Of a DNA stretch of 64,000 nucleotides, positions 50,531 to 62,600 are shown one piece after another. The DNA is taken from contig NZ_BBYG01000018.1 in NCBI RefSeq assembly GCF_001184025.1, positions 62,001 through 126,000 on the forward strand, in the 5' to 3' direction. Made by a program: the position numbers and the translations under genes. Within the stretch, counting starts at the first letter, position 1. Every line of letters begins with the position of its first letter. The notes under the pieces are model-generated. The model ran no database searches, was not told the DNA's origin, and saw only the letters and a program-made list of their open reading frames with translations. The DNA comes from Streptomyces maremycinicus (lineage in GTDB: Bacteria > Actinomycetota > Actinomycetes > Streptomycetales > Streptomycetaceae).

Positions 50531-51502
50531 CTACTTCACGAACCCCTCCTTCTTCATCCAGTCCAGGGCCACCTGGTGGGGGTCCTCCCCGTCGACGTCC
50601 ACCTTGGCGTTCAGGTCCTGGGCCACCGTGTTGTCCAGCTTCTTCGTCACCGGGTCGATGACCTTCGCGATCGCCGGCCACTTCTTCAGCGTCTTGGAGT
50701 TGACCACGGGGGCCGCGTTGTAGTTGGGGAAGAAGTTCTTGTCGTCGTCCATCACCACCAGGTTCATGGACTTGATGCGCCCGTCGGTGGTGAACACCTC
50801 CCCGTAGGTGCAGGCGCCCTTCTGGATCTGGGTGTAGATGATCCCGGTGTCCATCTGCGTGATCCGCGACGCCGACACCGACATCCCGTACGCCTTCTCC
50901 ATGCCCGGGAGTCCGTCCGCCCGGTTGGCGAACTCGCTCTCCACGCAGAGCGTCACGGCCTGCGGGTCGGACTTGGAGAGCGCGGCCACCTGCGACAGCG
51001 TCCTGGTGCCGTACTTCTTGAAGTTGGCCTGGTTCATCGCCAGCGCGTAGGTGTTGTTCAGCCGTGACGGCGGCAGCCAGGTCACGCCGTTCTTCAGGTC
51101 GGCGTCGTGCACGGCCTGCCACTGCGCCTGCGGATCGGGGATGGGCTCGCTGTTGCCCTGGTAGGTGATCCAGGCGGTGCCGGTGTACTCGTACATGGCG
51201 TCGGCGTCGCCGTTCCTGACCGCCTCGCGCGAGCCGATGGAGCCCTGGATGCCGGTGCGGTCCAGGACGTCCGCGCCGGCCGCCTGGAAGGCGATGCCCA
51301 TCATCGCGCCGAGGATGAGGTTCTCGGTGAACGACTTGGACGTCACGGTGAGATGGGCGCCCTCGAGCGGCTCACCCTGTCCGATCGACCCGGGCGAGAC
51401 GTCGTCGACCATGGGGGAGCCGCTGGTGAGCCCGCATCCGGCCAGGGCGCAGCCGGTCAGTGCCGCCAGCGTCCCGGCGATCACCGGGCGGGAGCGCTTC
51501 AC
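50531..51502 (-). CDS. Glycine betaine/osmoprotectant-binding lipoprotein (OpuC-type)
   Basis: The 323-aa protein has a lipoprotein signal (LAGC, Cys23) and an OpuAC/ProX-like fold: LTVTSKSFTENLILGAMMGIAFQAAGADVLDRTGIQGS and DADAMYEYTGTAWITY. It captures a quaternary ammonium osmolyte such as glycine betaine or choline outside the membrane. It is the last gene of a four-gene operon and overlaps the upstream permease by 4 bp (GTG start 51502). Confidence 0.9.
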   Translation of the reverse strand: MKRSRPVIAGTLAALTGCALAGCGLTSGSPMVDDVSPGSIGQGEPLEGAHLTVTSKSFTENLILGAMMGIAFQAAGADVLDRTGIQGSIGSREAVRNGDADAMYEYTGTAWITYQGNSEPIPDPQAQWQAVHDADLKNGVTWLPPSRLNNTYALAMNQANFKKYGTRTLSQVAALSKSDPQAVTLCVESEFANRADGLPGMEKAYGMSVSASRITQMDTGIIYTQIQKGACTYGEVFTTDGRIKSMNLVVMDDDKNFFPNYNAAPVVNSKTLKKWPAIAKVIDPVTKKLDNTVAQDLNAKVDVDGEDPHQVALDWMKKEGFVK

Positions 51503-52362
51503 GCGTCCACCTCCAGTCCCCGCGGCCGCAGCAGCACTTCCGCCAGTGAGGCCAGCCAGTCGACGAGCAGGGCGAGCGAGACGGTGAGGATCGAGCCCAG
51601 GACCAGCACCGGCATGCGCTGGTTGGTGATGCCGGTGGTGATCAGCACGCCCAGGCCGCCGCCCCCGCCGAAGGTCGCCAGGGTCGCCGTGCCGACGTTG
51701 AGGACGAGGGCCGTGCGCACCCCGGCCAGGATCAGCGGGACGGCCAGCGGCAGCTCGACCTTGCGCAGCACGCCCAGCGCGGACATCCCGATGCCGCGGG
51801 CGGCCTCCAGCAGCGTCGGGTCGTTCGACTTCAGGCCCGCGATGGTGTTGGCGAGCACCGGCAGGATCGCGTAGGCGATGATGCCGATCAGGGCGGCCTT
51901 CGTGCCCGTGCCCAGCCAGATCACCAGCAGCGCGAGCAGACCGATCGCGGGTGTCGCCTGCCCCATGTTGGCGACGGCCATCGCGAACGGCGTGGCCCTG
52001 CGCAGCGAGCCCCGGGTCAGCAGGATGCCGAGCGGGATGGCGATGATCAGCACGAAGAAGGTGGAGATCACCGTGAGCTGCACCTGCTGCCACAGCGCCT
52101 TCGACACCTGTCCGTTCGACAGCGCGTTCTCGGAGATCGGGTCCAGGTCCGCCTGCTGGAACCACAGCCAGGTCGCGAGCAGCAGGGCGACCAGGAAGGC
52201 GGGCAGGAAGGTCAGCTTCTGCCAGGTGAGGCGGCGGCGGGGCGGCGCCTGGGGCCGCGTCCTGGTCTCCCCGGGCTCGCCCTCGGTCCCGTCGCCCGGC
52301 CCGGCGGTCCCGGCCGGGCCGGCCCTGCCGCCGGCGTTCTGGTCCAGGTCGGGAGTGCTCAT
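51499..52362 (-). CDS. Osmoprotectant ABC transporter permease 2
   Basis: The 287-aa protein has a Gly/Pro-rich cytoplasmic N-terminus of about 45 residues, then six membrane segments with the ProW-type signature (LLEAARGIGMSALGVLRKVELPLAVPLILAGVRTALVLNVGTATLATFGGGGGLG). It overlaps the ATPase gene and the binding-protein gene by 4 bp each. It pairs with the permease encoded at 53602-54249. Confidence 0.9.
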   Translation of the reverse strand: MSTPDLDQNAGGRAGPAGTAGPGDGTEGEPGETRTRPQAPPRRRLTWQKLTFLPAFLVALLLATWLWFQQADLDPISENALSNGQVSKALWQQVQLTVISTFFVLIIAIPLGILLTRGSLRRATPFAMAVANMGQATPAIGLLALLVIWLGTGTKAALIGIIAYAILPVLANTIAGLKSNDPTLLEAARGIGMSALGVLRKVELPLAVPLILAGVRTALVLNVGTATLATFGGGGGLGVLITTGITNQRMPVLVLGSILTVSLALLVDWLASLAEVLLRPRGLEVDA

Positions 52363-53601
52363 GCCTTCGCCTCTCCGCCCGGTCCCTCCTGTTCCGCGTG
52401 CGTCTGCGCGGCCCGGGCCTCCTCCAGTTCGTGTTGCGCCTCCAGCGCTTCCAGCCGGTCGGCCTCCAGCAGTTCGTGGACGGAGTTCAGCAGCGTCTCC
52501 ATGTCGACGACCCCGATGTACTCGCCCCGCCGCCCGGTGACCGCGACCCGCCCGGTGTTGTCCGTGAGCACCGCCTCCAGCGCGTCGCGCAGGGTGGCGT
52601 CCCGGGTCACCGTGTCGCTGACCAGGGTTCCGGCCCGCGCCAGCGAGCCCCTGGCCCGCATCAGGTCGCCGCGGCGCAGCCACTTGTACGGCCGTCTGCG
52701 CTGGTCGAGCAGCAGGATCTCGTTGGTACCGCTGGAGCGCAGCTTGTTGAAGATGGTCTGGAGCGGGTCGTCGACGGTCACCGTCGGGTAGTCGGTGATC
52801 TCCACGTCCCGCACCCGGCTCAGGTTGAGCCGCTTCAGCGCCGCCCCCGCCCCCACGAATCCGGAGACGAAGTCGTCCGCCGGGTTGGTGAGGATCGCCT
52901 CCGGGGTGTCGAACTGGGCGATGTGCGAGCGTTCGCGCAGCACCGCGATCCGGTCGCCCAGCTTGATCGCCTCGTCGAAGTCGTGGGTGACGAACACGAT
53001 CGTCTTGTGCAGTTCGTGCTGGAGCCGGATCAGCTCGTCCTGGAGGTGGTCGCGGGTGATCGGGTCGACCGCGCCGAACGGCTCGTCCATCAGCAGGACG
53101 GGCGGATCGGCCGCCAACGCCCGTGCCACACCGACCCGTTGCTGCTGTCCGCCGGACAGCTGCCGGGGATAGCGGCCGTGGAACTCGCCGGGGTCGAGCC
53201 CGACCAGGTCGAGCATCTCCTCCACCCGGTCCCGGATCCGCCCCTTCGGCCAGCCGATCATCTTCGGCACGAGCGCGATGTTCTGCGCGACCGTCATGTG
53301 CGGGAAGAGGCCGGACGACTGGATCGCGTACCCGACCTTGCGGCGCAGCTTCACCGGGTCGATGTCGGTGACGTCCTCGCCGTCGATCCGGATCCGGCCG
53401 CCGGTCGGCTCGATCAGCCGGTTGATCATCTTCAGCGTGGTCGACTTCCCGCAGCCCGACGGGCCGACGAAGATGACGGTCTCGCCCGCCTTGATCTCCA
53501 TGGTGACGTTGTCGACGGCCGGGCTGGGGTTGCCCGGATACCGTTTGGTGAGGTTGACCAGCTCGATCGTCGCCCCGTGGGCGCCGCCCCCGGACTCGGT
53601 C

Positions 53602-53609
<8 letters not shown>
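52359..53609 (-). CDS. Osmoprotectant ABC transporter ATP-binding protein with CBS domains
   Basis: The 416-aa protein has Walker A GPSGCGKST, Q-loop AIQSSGLFPH, signature LSGGQQQRVGVARALA, Walker B LLMDEPFGAVDP and H-loop VTHDFDEA. The C-terminal third carries two CBS-type repeats (ITDYPTVTVDDPLQTIFNKL and TLVSDTVTRDATLRDALEAVL), which in OpuA sense ionic strength or nucleotides. A Glu/Ala-rich helix ends it. It overlaps the permease genes on both sides (8 bp upstream, 4 bp downstream). Confidence 0.93.
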
Positions 53610-56063
<2,454 letters not shown>

Positions 56064-56126
56064 GGCCGCCGCTCACGGCCGCTCTCACGGCCGCCGCTCA
56101 CGGCCGCTCTCACGGCCGCCGCTCAC
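56064..56126. repeat. 25-bp tandem repeat filling the hppD-TPR gene junction
   Basis: Two full copies of a 25-bp unit beginning GGCCGCCGCTCACGGCC (56064, 56089) and half a third (56114) run from the base after the hppD stop into the stop codon of the convergent gene. The GGCCGC/GCGGCC parts can pair, so the array may double as a terminator. Confidence 0.9.
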
Positions 56127-57604
56127 TCCGGCAGTTCGGCCGGGGCCGGTTCGCCGCCCAGCCGGGCCAGCACCTCCCGGGCCACCGGGGCGAGCAGCGG
56201 CGAGAAGTACGGATTGATCCGCAGGGCCTCCGTCAGATGCCGTCGGGCCGGACCCTCCCTCTCCAGCGCCCGCTCGATCATGCCCAGGTGGTACATGTAC
56301 GGCGCGCTGAGCACGGCACCCCCGTGCACCCGGTCGGTGGCGATCAGCGCGAACCCCAGCGCCTCCTTGTCGTCCCCGGCCCGGTGCAGCGCCCAGCCCA
56401 GCGCGTCCGCGACCGCGATCCCGGGCTGCTGCCGCCACTCGGCCCGCAGCCGCCGCACCGCCGAGGCCGGATCCCCGTGGTCCGCCTCGAACCGGCCGAG
56501 CACCAGCGCCCCGTCCACCCCGCCCGCCGCCTCCTGCCGGACCCGCGCCCGCAGCAGGTCGTACTGGACGCGCGCCGCCTGCGTGAGGCCCAGCGACTCG
56601 TACAGTTCGCCCAGCTCCAGCGCGTACGCCGGTGACGGCTGCTTGGCGAGCGCCACCCGGTACGCGCTCAACGCCTCCGAGCTCCGCCCCAGCGCCGCCA
56701 GCGCCCGCCCCTGCCCGGCCTGCGCGGCCCGCTGGTCGGGGTCGATCCTGACCGCCTCCTGGAAGTGCCGCAGGGCGTCCTCCCGCTCACCGCGCTCCCA
56801 GGCCAGCTGCCCCGCCCGCTCCAGCCAGGCCGCCTGCTCGGCGGGGGAGGAGGCGCCGGCCGCCGCGTCGGCCAGCGCGGCCTGCGCGTCCTCGCGCCAG
56901 CCCCGCTCCCAGTAGACGCCCGCCGCCCGGGCCCGCACGGCAGGACCGGAGTGCAGCGCCGTCAGCGAGTCGAGGGCCTTGCGGGCCTTCTTGTAGTCGC
57001 CGAGCCCGGTGTACGCGTCGATGAGCTGCGGGTACGTCGTCCAGCGCTTCGGCGCCAGCTTGCGCGCCGCCTCGCCGAAGGACAGCGCCGCCCGGAAGTC
57101 ACGGCGGGCGTTCGCCAGCGCTGCCAGACCGTCGAGAGCCTCGGCGTTGGCCTTCGGGCGCACCTTCAGCGAGGTCCGCAACGCCCGCTCGGCCTTCGGG
57201 TACAGGACGGCGGCGTCGGCGGTGCGCCGGCCCTGCTCGACGTAGGCCGAGCCGAGCACCGCCCAGGACAGCGCGTCCCGTGGATGCGCCCGCACCCGGC
57301 TCTCACGCTCGTCGATCAGCACCGCCAGATCCGGCAGCGCGGCCGGCACCCCCGCACGGACCGCCGTGCCCGCCTGCGCCCCCGGAGCCGGCCCGGGCGC
57401 CCGGCGCACGGTGGACTCCTCGCCGGGCAGGCTCAGCAGCACCCCGCCGCCCAGCGCGAGACACCCCACGAGCGAGCCGACGAGCAGCCGCCGGCGCAGC
57501 CGGGACACCCTGCCGGGGGCCGCGGGAGCCGCGTCGCCCGCGGCGGTCTCTTCGGGCGCGGTGCGCTCTTCGGCGCCGCGCTCTGCGTTCTCCATGGCGC
57601 TCAC
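56123..57604 (-). CDS. Tetratricopeptide repeat membrane protein
   Basis: The 493-aa protein has a Glu/Ala-rich cytoplasmic start, one membrane segment (LLVGSLVGCLALGGGVLLSLPG, about residues 40-61) and a long outer TPR array. Recognisable units include DALSWAVLGSAYVEQGRRTADAAVLYPKAERALRTSLKVRP and DALRHFQEAVRIDPDQRAAQAGQGRALAALGRSSEALSAYRVAL. TPRs usually bind partner proteins. GTG 57604 lies a few bases after TACTGA without a ribosome binding site, so a leaderless mRNA is possible; ATG 57595 is an alternative. Function unknown. Confidence 0.87.
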   Translation of the reverse strand: MSAMENAERGAEERTAPEETAAGDAAPAAPGRVSRLRRRLLVGSLVGCLALGGGVLLSLPGEESTVRRAPGPAPGAQAGTAVRAGVPAALPDLAVLIDERESRVRAHPRDALSWAVLGSAYVEQGRRTADAAVLYPKAERALRTSLKVRPKANAEALDGLAALANARRDFRAALSFGEAARKLAPKRWTTYPQLIDAYTGLGDYKKARKALDSLTALHSGPAVRARAAGVYWERGWREDAQAALADAAAGASSPAEQAAWLERAGQLAWERGEREDALRHFQEAVRIDPDQRAAQAGQGRALAALGRSSEALSAYRVALAKQPSPAYALELGELYESLGLTQAARVQYDLLRARVRQEAAGGVDGALVLGRFEADHGDPASAVRRLRAEWRQQPGIAVADALGWALHRAGDDKEALGFALIATDRVHGGAVLSAPYMYHLGMIERALEREGPARRHLTEALRINPYFSPLLAPVAREVLARLGGEPAPAELPE

Positions 57605-57693
57605 TGTGCGTCAGTACGACGACCGTACGACGTCAGCCGATGGCTCGGGCGGACGGGGTTCACACCGATGGCCCCGGGTGCGAACCTGTGATC

Positions 57694-59064
57694 ATGAGCC
57701 GTCACCTCGTCGACCGTCTGCTCGCCGGCCTGCCCCCCGAGGCCGTCCTCTCCGACCCGGACATCACGGGCTCCTACGCCAACGACATGGCCAGTTTCTG
57801 CCCGGCCGGCACCCCCGCCGCCGTGGTGCTGCCGCGTACCGTCGAAGAGGTCCAGCACGTCATGCGCACGGCGACCGCACTGCGCGTCCCGGTCGTCCCG
57901 CAGGGCGCCCGCACCGGACTGTCCGGGGGCGCCAACGCCTCCGAGGGCTGCGTCGTCCTCTCGCTGACGAAGATGGACCGGATCATCGAGATCAACCCCG
58001 TCGACCGGATCGCCGTCGTCGAACCGGGCGTCGTCAACGCGGCGCTCTCCCGCGCGGTCAACGAACACGGTCTCTACTACCCGCCGGATCCCTCCAGCTG
58101 GGAGATGTGCACGATCGGCGGCAACATCGGCACCGCGTCGGGCGGACTGTGCTGCGTGAAGTACGGGGTGACGGCCGAGTACGTCCTCGGCCTGGACGTC
58201 GTGCTCGCCGACGGCCGCCTGATGACCACCGGCCGCCGCACCGCGAAGGGCGTCGCCGGATACGACCTCACCCGGCTGTTCGTCGGCTCGGAGGGCTCGC
58301 TGGGGATCGTCGTCGGCGCGGTCCTCGCCCTGCGGCCGCAGCCGCCGCAGCAACTGGTGCTGGCCGCCGAGTTCGCGTCCGGGGCCGCCGCCTGCGACGC
58401 GGTGTGCCGGATCATGGCCGGCGGACACGTCCCGTCCCTCCTCGAACTCATGGACCGTACGACGGTCAGGGCCGTCAACGACCTGACCCACATGGGCCTC
58501 CCGGAGACCACCGAGGCGCTGCTGCTGGCCGCCTTCGACACCGCCGACCCGGCCGCCGACCTCGCCGCCGTCGGCGCGCTCTGCGAGGCGGCCGGCGCCA
58601 CCCAGGTGGTCCCGGCCGACGACTTCGCCGAGTCCGAACTCCTGCTCCAGGCACGTCGGTCGTCGCTCGTCGCCCTGGAGGCCGTCAAGGGCACGACGAT
58701 GATCGACGACGTGTGCGTGCCCCGGTCCAGGCTCGGCGAGATGATCGAGGGTGTCGAGCGCATCGCGGAGAAGCACCGGCTGACGATCGGGGTCGTCGCC
58801 CACGCGGGCGACGGCAACACCCACCCCACCGTCTGCTTCGACGCGGCCGACCCCGACGAGTGCCGCCGCGCCCGCGACTCCTTCGACGAGATCATGGGGC
58901 TCGGCCTGGAACTCGGCGGCACCATCACCGGCGAGCACGGCGTGGGCGTGCTGAAGAAGGAGTGGCTGGCGCGCGAGATCGGCCCGGTGGGGGTGGAGAT
59001 GCAGCGGGCGGTCAAGGCGGCGTTCGATCCGCTGGGCATCCTCAACCCGGGCAAGCTGTTCTGA
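57694..59064 (+). CDS. FAD-linked oxidase (glycolate/D-lactate oxidase GlcD-like)
   Basis: The 456-aa protein has the FAD-binding PCMH fold (VVLPRTVEEVQHVMRTATALRVPVVPQGARTGLSGGANASEGCVVLSLTKM, SWEMCTIGGNIGTASGGLCCVKYGVTAEYVLG). The GlcD-type C-terminal domain follows (GVVAHAGDGNTHPTVCFD, GGTITGEHGVGVLKKEWL, FDPLGILNPGKLF). The substrate is probably a 2-hydroxy acid. No iron-sulfur partner gene is adjacent. ATG 57694 is preferred over in-frame GTG 57688. Confidence 0.92.
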   Translation: MSRHLVDRLLAGLPPEAVLSDPDITGSYANDMASFCPAGTPAAVVLPRTVEEVQHVMRTATALRVPVVPQGARTGLSGGANASEGCVVLSLTKMDRIIEINPVDRIAVVEPGVVNAALSRAVNEHGLYYPPDPSSWEMCTIGGNIGTASGGLCCVKYGVTAEYVLGLDVVLADGRLMTTGRRTAKGVAGYDLTRLFVGSEGSLGIVVGAVLALRPQPPQQLVLAAEFASGAAACDAVCRIMAGGHVPSLLELMDRTTVRAVNDLTHMGLPETTEALLLAAFDTADPAADLAAVGALCEAAGATQVVPADDFAESELLLQARRSSLVALEAVKGTTMIDDVCVPRSRLGEMIEGVERIAEKHRLTIGVVAHAGDGNTHPTVCFDAADPDECRRARDSFDEIMGLGLELGGTITGEHGVGVLKKEWLAREIGPVGVEMQRAVKAAFDPLGILNPGKLF

Positions 59065-59128
59065 CCGCGCCGCCGGGTCCGCCGCCCGGTCCGCCGCCGG
59101 GGCCGGGAGTGTGCCCGCGCGCGATGCC

Positions 59129-59605
59129 TCACTCCCCGTCCACGGACTCGTCCGACGGCCACGGGTCGCACAGCCACAGGTCGTCCGCGGGTGTCGGGGC
59201 GAGCAGCTCGGCCAGACCGTCGTCGATCCCGAGCTGATCGGCCTCGGTCCCCGGGGGCACCACCCGCAACGTCCGCTCCAGCCAGGCCGAGACCTGGGCC
59301 GAGGGCGCTTCGAGAAGGGCGTCCCCGTCGGGCGAGCTGAGCGCCATCAGCACGACGCTGCGCCCCTCCACCTTCGTCGGCCACACCCGCACGTCCCCGT
59401 GCCCGCACGGCCGGAACACGCCCTCCACGAGCAGTTCACGGGCGAACGTCCAGTCGACCGGGTGCTCGGAGTTGATGTGGAAGGCGACGTGGACCGCGAA
59501 CGGGTCGTCGCTGCGGTACCGCAGCCGGGCCGGGACCGGGATGCTGCGCTCCGGCGACAGGATCAGCCTGAGCTCCAGTTCGCGTTCCACCACGGTGTGA
59601 TGCAT
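59129..59605 (-). CDS. ssgG: SsgA-like sporulation/cell division protein (SsgG-like)
   Basis: The 158-aa protein is a full-length SALP: ERELELRLILSPERSIPVPARLRYRSDDPFAVHVAFHINSEHPVDWTFARELLVEGVFRPCGHGDVRVWP and SSPDGDALLEAPSAQVSAWLERTLRVVPPG. SALPs occur only in morphologically complex actinomycetes and guide septation and spore wall steps. The acidic tail (PADDLWLCDPWPSDESVDGE) is distinctive. The position between the FAD oxidase and RDD genes matches ssgG of S. coelicolor from memory. AGAGGAG precedes the ATG. Confidence 0.88.
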   Translation of the reverse strand: MHHTVVERELELRLILSPERSIPVPARLRYRSDDPFAVHVAFHINSEHPVDWTFARELLVEGVFRPCGHGDVRVWPTKVEGRSVVLMALSSPDGDALLEAPSAQVSAWLERTLRVVPPGTEADQLGIDDGLAELLAPTPADDLWLCDPWPSDESVDGE

Positions 59606-59878
59606 GTCGGTTCTCCTCTCGGGACGGGCCTCGCGCGGACCCGCGGTGGGCCCGTACGAGTGGAGAGGGGCTCGGCCCGGAACCATTACGCGGGTCCGGA
59701 GAACTTTTTTCGGCGGGTTCGGGAGCCCGCCTCCGGCGGGCGGTTCCGAACATGTGAAGAGCGTGCACGGGCTTGCCCGGAAAGGGGCGGGTCCGACAGG
59801 ACTGGCAGTGGGGCTTGCGTCGGTCTGATAGATGTGGAGCCCCCCATCCCACCCCCGAGCAGATACGGGACGACGGAC

Positions 59879-61711
59879 ATGAGCGCCCCAACCCCGGCAC
59901 CCGGCGACGACAGGCCCCGCGAGGGGTACTACCCGGACCCCTCCATCCCTGGATACGTCCGGTACTGGAACGGTGCCTCCTGGGTACCGGGCACCAGCCG
60001 GCCGGCGCCCTCCGACGGCCGACCGCTCACGCCTCCGCCCGGCTCGCCGCCGGCCGCCGTCGAGGAGACCGGCCCGCACTTCTTCGACGAGGACCCGGCA
60101 CCGGCGGACCCGTACGGCGGCCGTCCGGAGCCCGCCTCCGCGTGGGGCGCCGACCGCGCCCATCAGTCCGGCTTCGGCGGCGACCAGGACCGCCGCGTCT
60201 CCTGGGGCGCCCCGCAGGGCGCCGACCCCAGGGTGCCCACGCCCGCCCCGGCGCAGCCCGACGGCCGGTCCACGAGCACGGACGGTACGTCGCCGATCCC
60301 GCCCGCGGCGCCGGAGGAAGGTGCCGGGGACGGGGACGTGGTTTCCGGGGGCACCTTCGTCTTCCGCCGCCCGACGGCGGGCGGCGCCGCCGCGCCCGCG
60401 CCGGGTGCCGCCGCCCCCGCCGCCGGTACCTCCGGCGCCCCGGGGCCGGTCGCCGACGAGGGCACGGTCACCTTCGGCCCGCCGGCCCCGCGCAGCGGCC
60501 ACCGGGACGCCCCGTCCGGCGTCCGCCCGGTGGGCAACCCCGCGTTCCCCGACGCCGCCCGGGGGCCCGGCCCCACGGCGGCTCCCGGGACCCCCGGGCC
60601 GGGCGACCCCGCCCCGGCCGCGTCCGCCGCCTTCGGCGCCCAGGGTCCGGTCGGGGCGCCCGCCCCCGCCGAGCCGGGCTTCGGGGCGGGCAAGGCGGCC
60701 GCCGAGCGCGCCACGGCCCAACCCCCGGGCGTCCCCGCCCCGCAGGGCCCGGCACACGTCGCCGCGGCCCAGGCACCGGTCCCCGCCCAGGCCCCCGCGC
60801 CGAGCCCCGCACCGCAGGGCCCGGCGCACGTCGCCGCCGCCCCGGCACCGGTCCCCGCCCCGACTCCGGCTCCGGCCCCCGTGCCGAGCCCCGCACCGCA
60901 GGGCCCCGCCGGTTTCCCGGCCGCGCAGGCCGGTGCGGCGCCCGCACCCGCACCCGCGCCGGTGCCCGCGCCCGCCCCGCTCGCCGGTCCCCAGCAGGGT
61001 GCCGCGCCCGGCGTGCCCCAGCAGACCGGCGGGCCTCAGCCCACCGGCGGGCCGCAGCCGCCGCAGGCCGCCGCGCAGGCCGCCGTCCCCATGGCCGCCG
61101 GTCCCGGCGGCGGGCAGTCCTCGTGGGCGCAGCAGGTGCACCAGCTCGCGGGTGCCGAGGGCGGACCCGTCGCGCCCTGGAAGCCGCCGGTCGACGACAT
61201 CTTCCAGGCGGCCGCCCGGCGGGCCTCCGAGGCCCGTCCCGCGGGCATCGGCAAGCGGCTGGCCGCCCGTCTCCTGGACACGCTCGTCCTCGCGGCCGTC
61301 ACCTCCGCCGCGGCCGTGCCGCTGGGCGCGAAGGCCGTCGACCACGTGACGGCGAAGGTCGACGCCGCCAAGCTCACCGGAGAGACCGTCACCGTCTGGT
61401 TGCTGGACGGCACGACGTCGGTGTACCTCGGGATCGTCCTCGCCGTGCTGCTGGGCTTCGGGATCGTGTACGAGGCCGTGCCGACCGCGAAGTGGGGCCG
61501 CACGCTGGGCAAGAAGCTGTGCGGTGTCCAGGTGCGGGACATCGAGGGCGGCGAGCCCCCGTCCTTCGGGGCGGCCCTGCGTCGCTGGCTCGTCCTCAGC
61601 GTGCCCGGGCTGCTGGTCATCGGCGTGGTGGGCGTCGTCTGGGGCCTGTTCGACAAGCCGTGGCGGCAGTGCTGGCACGACAAGGCGGCGCACACGTTCG
61701 TCGCCGGCTGA
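59879..61711 (+). CDS. RDD family membrane protein with DUF2510 head and Pro/Ala-rich linker
   Basis: The 610-aa protein starts with a DUF2510-type module (REGYYPDPSIPGYVRYWNGASWVPGTSR, residues 14-41). About 390 residues of Pro/Ala/Gly-rich linker follow, including repeats of PAPQGPAHVAAA and PVPAPAPAP. The C-terminal RDD domain (about 455-605) has three membrane segments and its motifs (IGKRLAARLLDTLVL, GRTLGKKLCGVQVRDIEGGEPPSFGAALRRW). RDD proteins are proposed transporters or membrane organisers of unclear role. The gap 59606-59878 before it has a hairpin at 59725-59741 (GCCCGCC-TCC-GGCGGGC) and no gene. Confidence 0.88.
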   Translation: MSAPTPAPGDDRPREGYYPDPSIPGYVRYWNGASWVPGTSRPAPSDGRPLTPPPGSPPAAVEETGPHFFDEDPAPADPYGGRPEPASAWGADRAHQSGFGGDQDRRVSWGAPQGADPRVPTPAPAQPDGRSTSTDGTSPIPPAAPEEGAGDGDVVSGGTFVFRRPTAGGAAAPAPGAAAPAAGTSGAPGPVADEGTVTFGPPAPRSGHRDAPSGVRPVGNPAFPDAARGPGPTAAPGTPGPGDPAPAASAAFGAQGPVGAPAPAEPGFGAGKAAAERATAQPPGVPAPQGPAHVAAAQAPVPAQAPAPSPAPQGPAHVAAAPAPVPAPTPAPAPVPSPAPQGPAGFPAAQAGAAPAPAPAPVPAPAPLAGPQQGAAPGVPQQTGGPQPTGGPQPPQAAAQAAVPMAAGPGGGQSSWAQQVHQLAGAEGGPVAPWKPPVDDIFQAAARRASEARPAGIGKRLAARLLDTLVLAAVTSAAAVPLGAKAVDHVTAKVDAAKLTGETVTVWLLDGTTSVYLGIVLAVLLGFGIVYEAVPTAKWGRTLGKKLCGVQVRDIEGGEPPSFGAALRRWLVLSVPGLLVIGVVGVVWGLFDKPWRQCWHDKAAHTFVAG

Positions 61712-61864
61712 CCCGAACCCGCCCGGCTGCCCTCCTCCGGCCTCCGTGCCCCGGCCCTCGTGCTCCCGGGTCTGCGTCCCCCCGGCCTTCCGTCTCGGCC
61801 TTCCGTCCCCCGGACGGCCGCTCGCCGGATGCGGAGTCCGCGGGTTCGCGGTCGACTCGGGGGC

Positions 61865-62584
61865 ATGACCACCGAACCGCCCCCCGGCTCCGGCGGCGGC
61901 GAGCCGCCGGAGGACGACCCGTTCAGGAAGCGGCCCCCGCGACAGGAGCCTCCGCAGCCCCCGTACGGGCAGGGACAGCCCCCGTCCGGTGCGGGGCAGG
62001 GCTCGCCGTACGACGCGCCGCGCGACCCGTACGGCGGTGGGGCGGGGCAGCCCCCGCCCTACGGCGGTGGCCCCTATGGCGGTGGTCCGCAGGGCGGCGA
62101 CCCCTACGGCGGCTACCCGGCCGACCCGCTCTCCGGGATGCCCCCGCTCGCCGACAGCGGCAAGCGCACGCTGGCCCGGATCATCGACATGATCCTCGTC
62201 TTCATCGTGGTGTCGCTGCTGGCCTGGGCCTTCGGGGTCGCGCAGTACACGGTGGACGCGGACGACATCGAGTTCGGCAAGACCTTCGGGCGGGAACTCC
62301 TCGCGGCGATCCTGTACGTGGCCTACGACACGATCCTGACCGCCAAGTCCGGTCAGACGCTGGGCAAGAAGTGGCTCGGCATGCGGGTGGCCAACCTCGA
62401 CAACGGTTCCACGCCCTCGGCGCAGACCTCGCTGGTCCGCGCCCTGGTGCTGTGGGTGCCGTTCGCGTTCTGCTGCGCCTGTGTGTGGACGGCGATCTGC
62501 GGCGGCTGGAGCTACTTCGACAAGCCCTACAAGCAGGGTCTGCACGACAAGGCGGCCAAGACGGTGGTGGTCAGCACGCGGTGA
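61865..62584 (+). CDS. RDD family membrane protein with Pro/Gly/Tyr-rich N-terminus
   Basis: The 239-aa protein has an N-terminal low-complexity region (QPPYGQGQPPSGAGQGSPYD, YGGGPYGGGPQGGDPYGGYP). A C-terminal RDD domain with three membrane segments follows (SGKRTLARIIDMILVFIVVSLLAWAFG, GQTLGKKWLGMRVANLDNGSTPSAQTSLVRALVLW). It is a paralogue of the preceding gene, 153 bp away, with a different disordered head. A strong terminator follows. Confidence 0.9.
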   Translation: MTTEPPPGSGGGEPPEDDPFRKRPPRQEPPQPPYGQGQPPSGAGQGSPYDAPRDPYGGGAGQPPPYGGGPYGGGPQGGDPYGGYPADPLSGMPPLADSGKRTLARIIDMILVFIVVSLLAWAFGVAQYTVDADDIEFGKTFGRELLAAILYVAYDTILTAKSGQTLGKKWLGMRVANLDNGSTPSAQTSLVRALVLWVPFAFCCACVWTAICGGWSYFDKPYKQGLHDKAAKTVVVSTR

Positions 62585-62600
62585 GCCGGCCGCGCGCACG

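Noticed and set aside
59129-62599. 1156-codon minus-strand reading frame
   Set aside because: Only its last 158 codons (SsgA-like) are real; the rest is antisense to the Pro/Ala-rich RDD gene, whose repeats avoid stops on the other strand.
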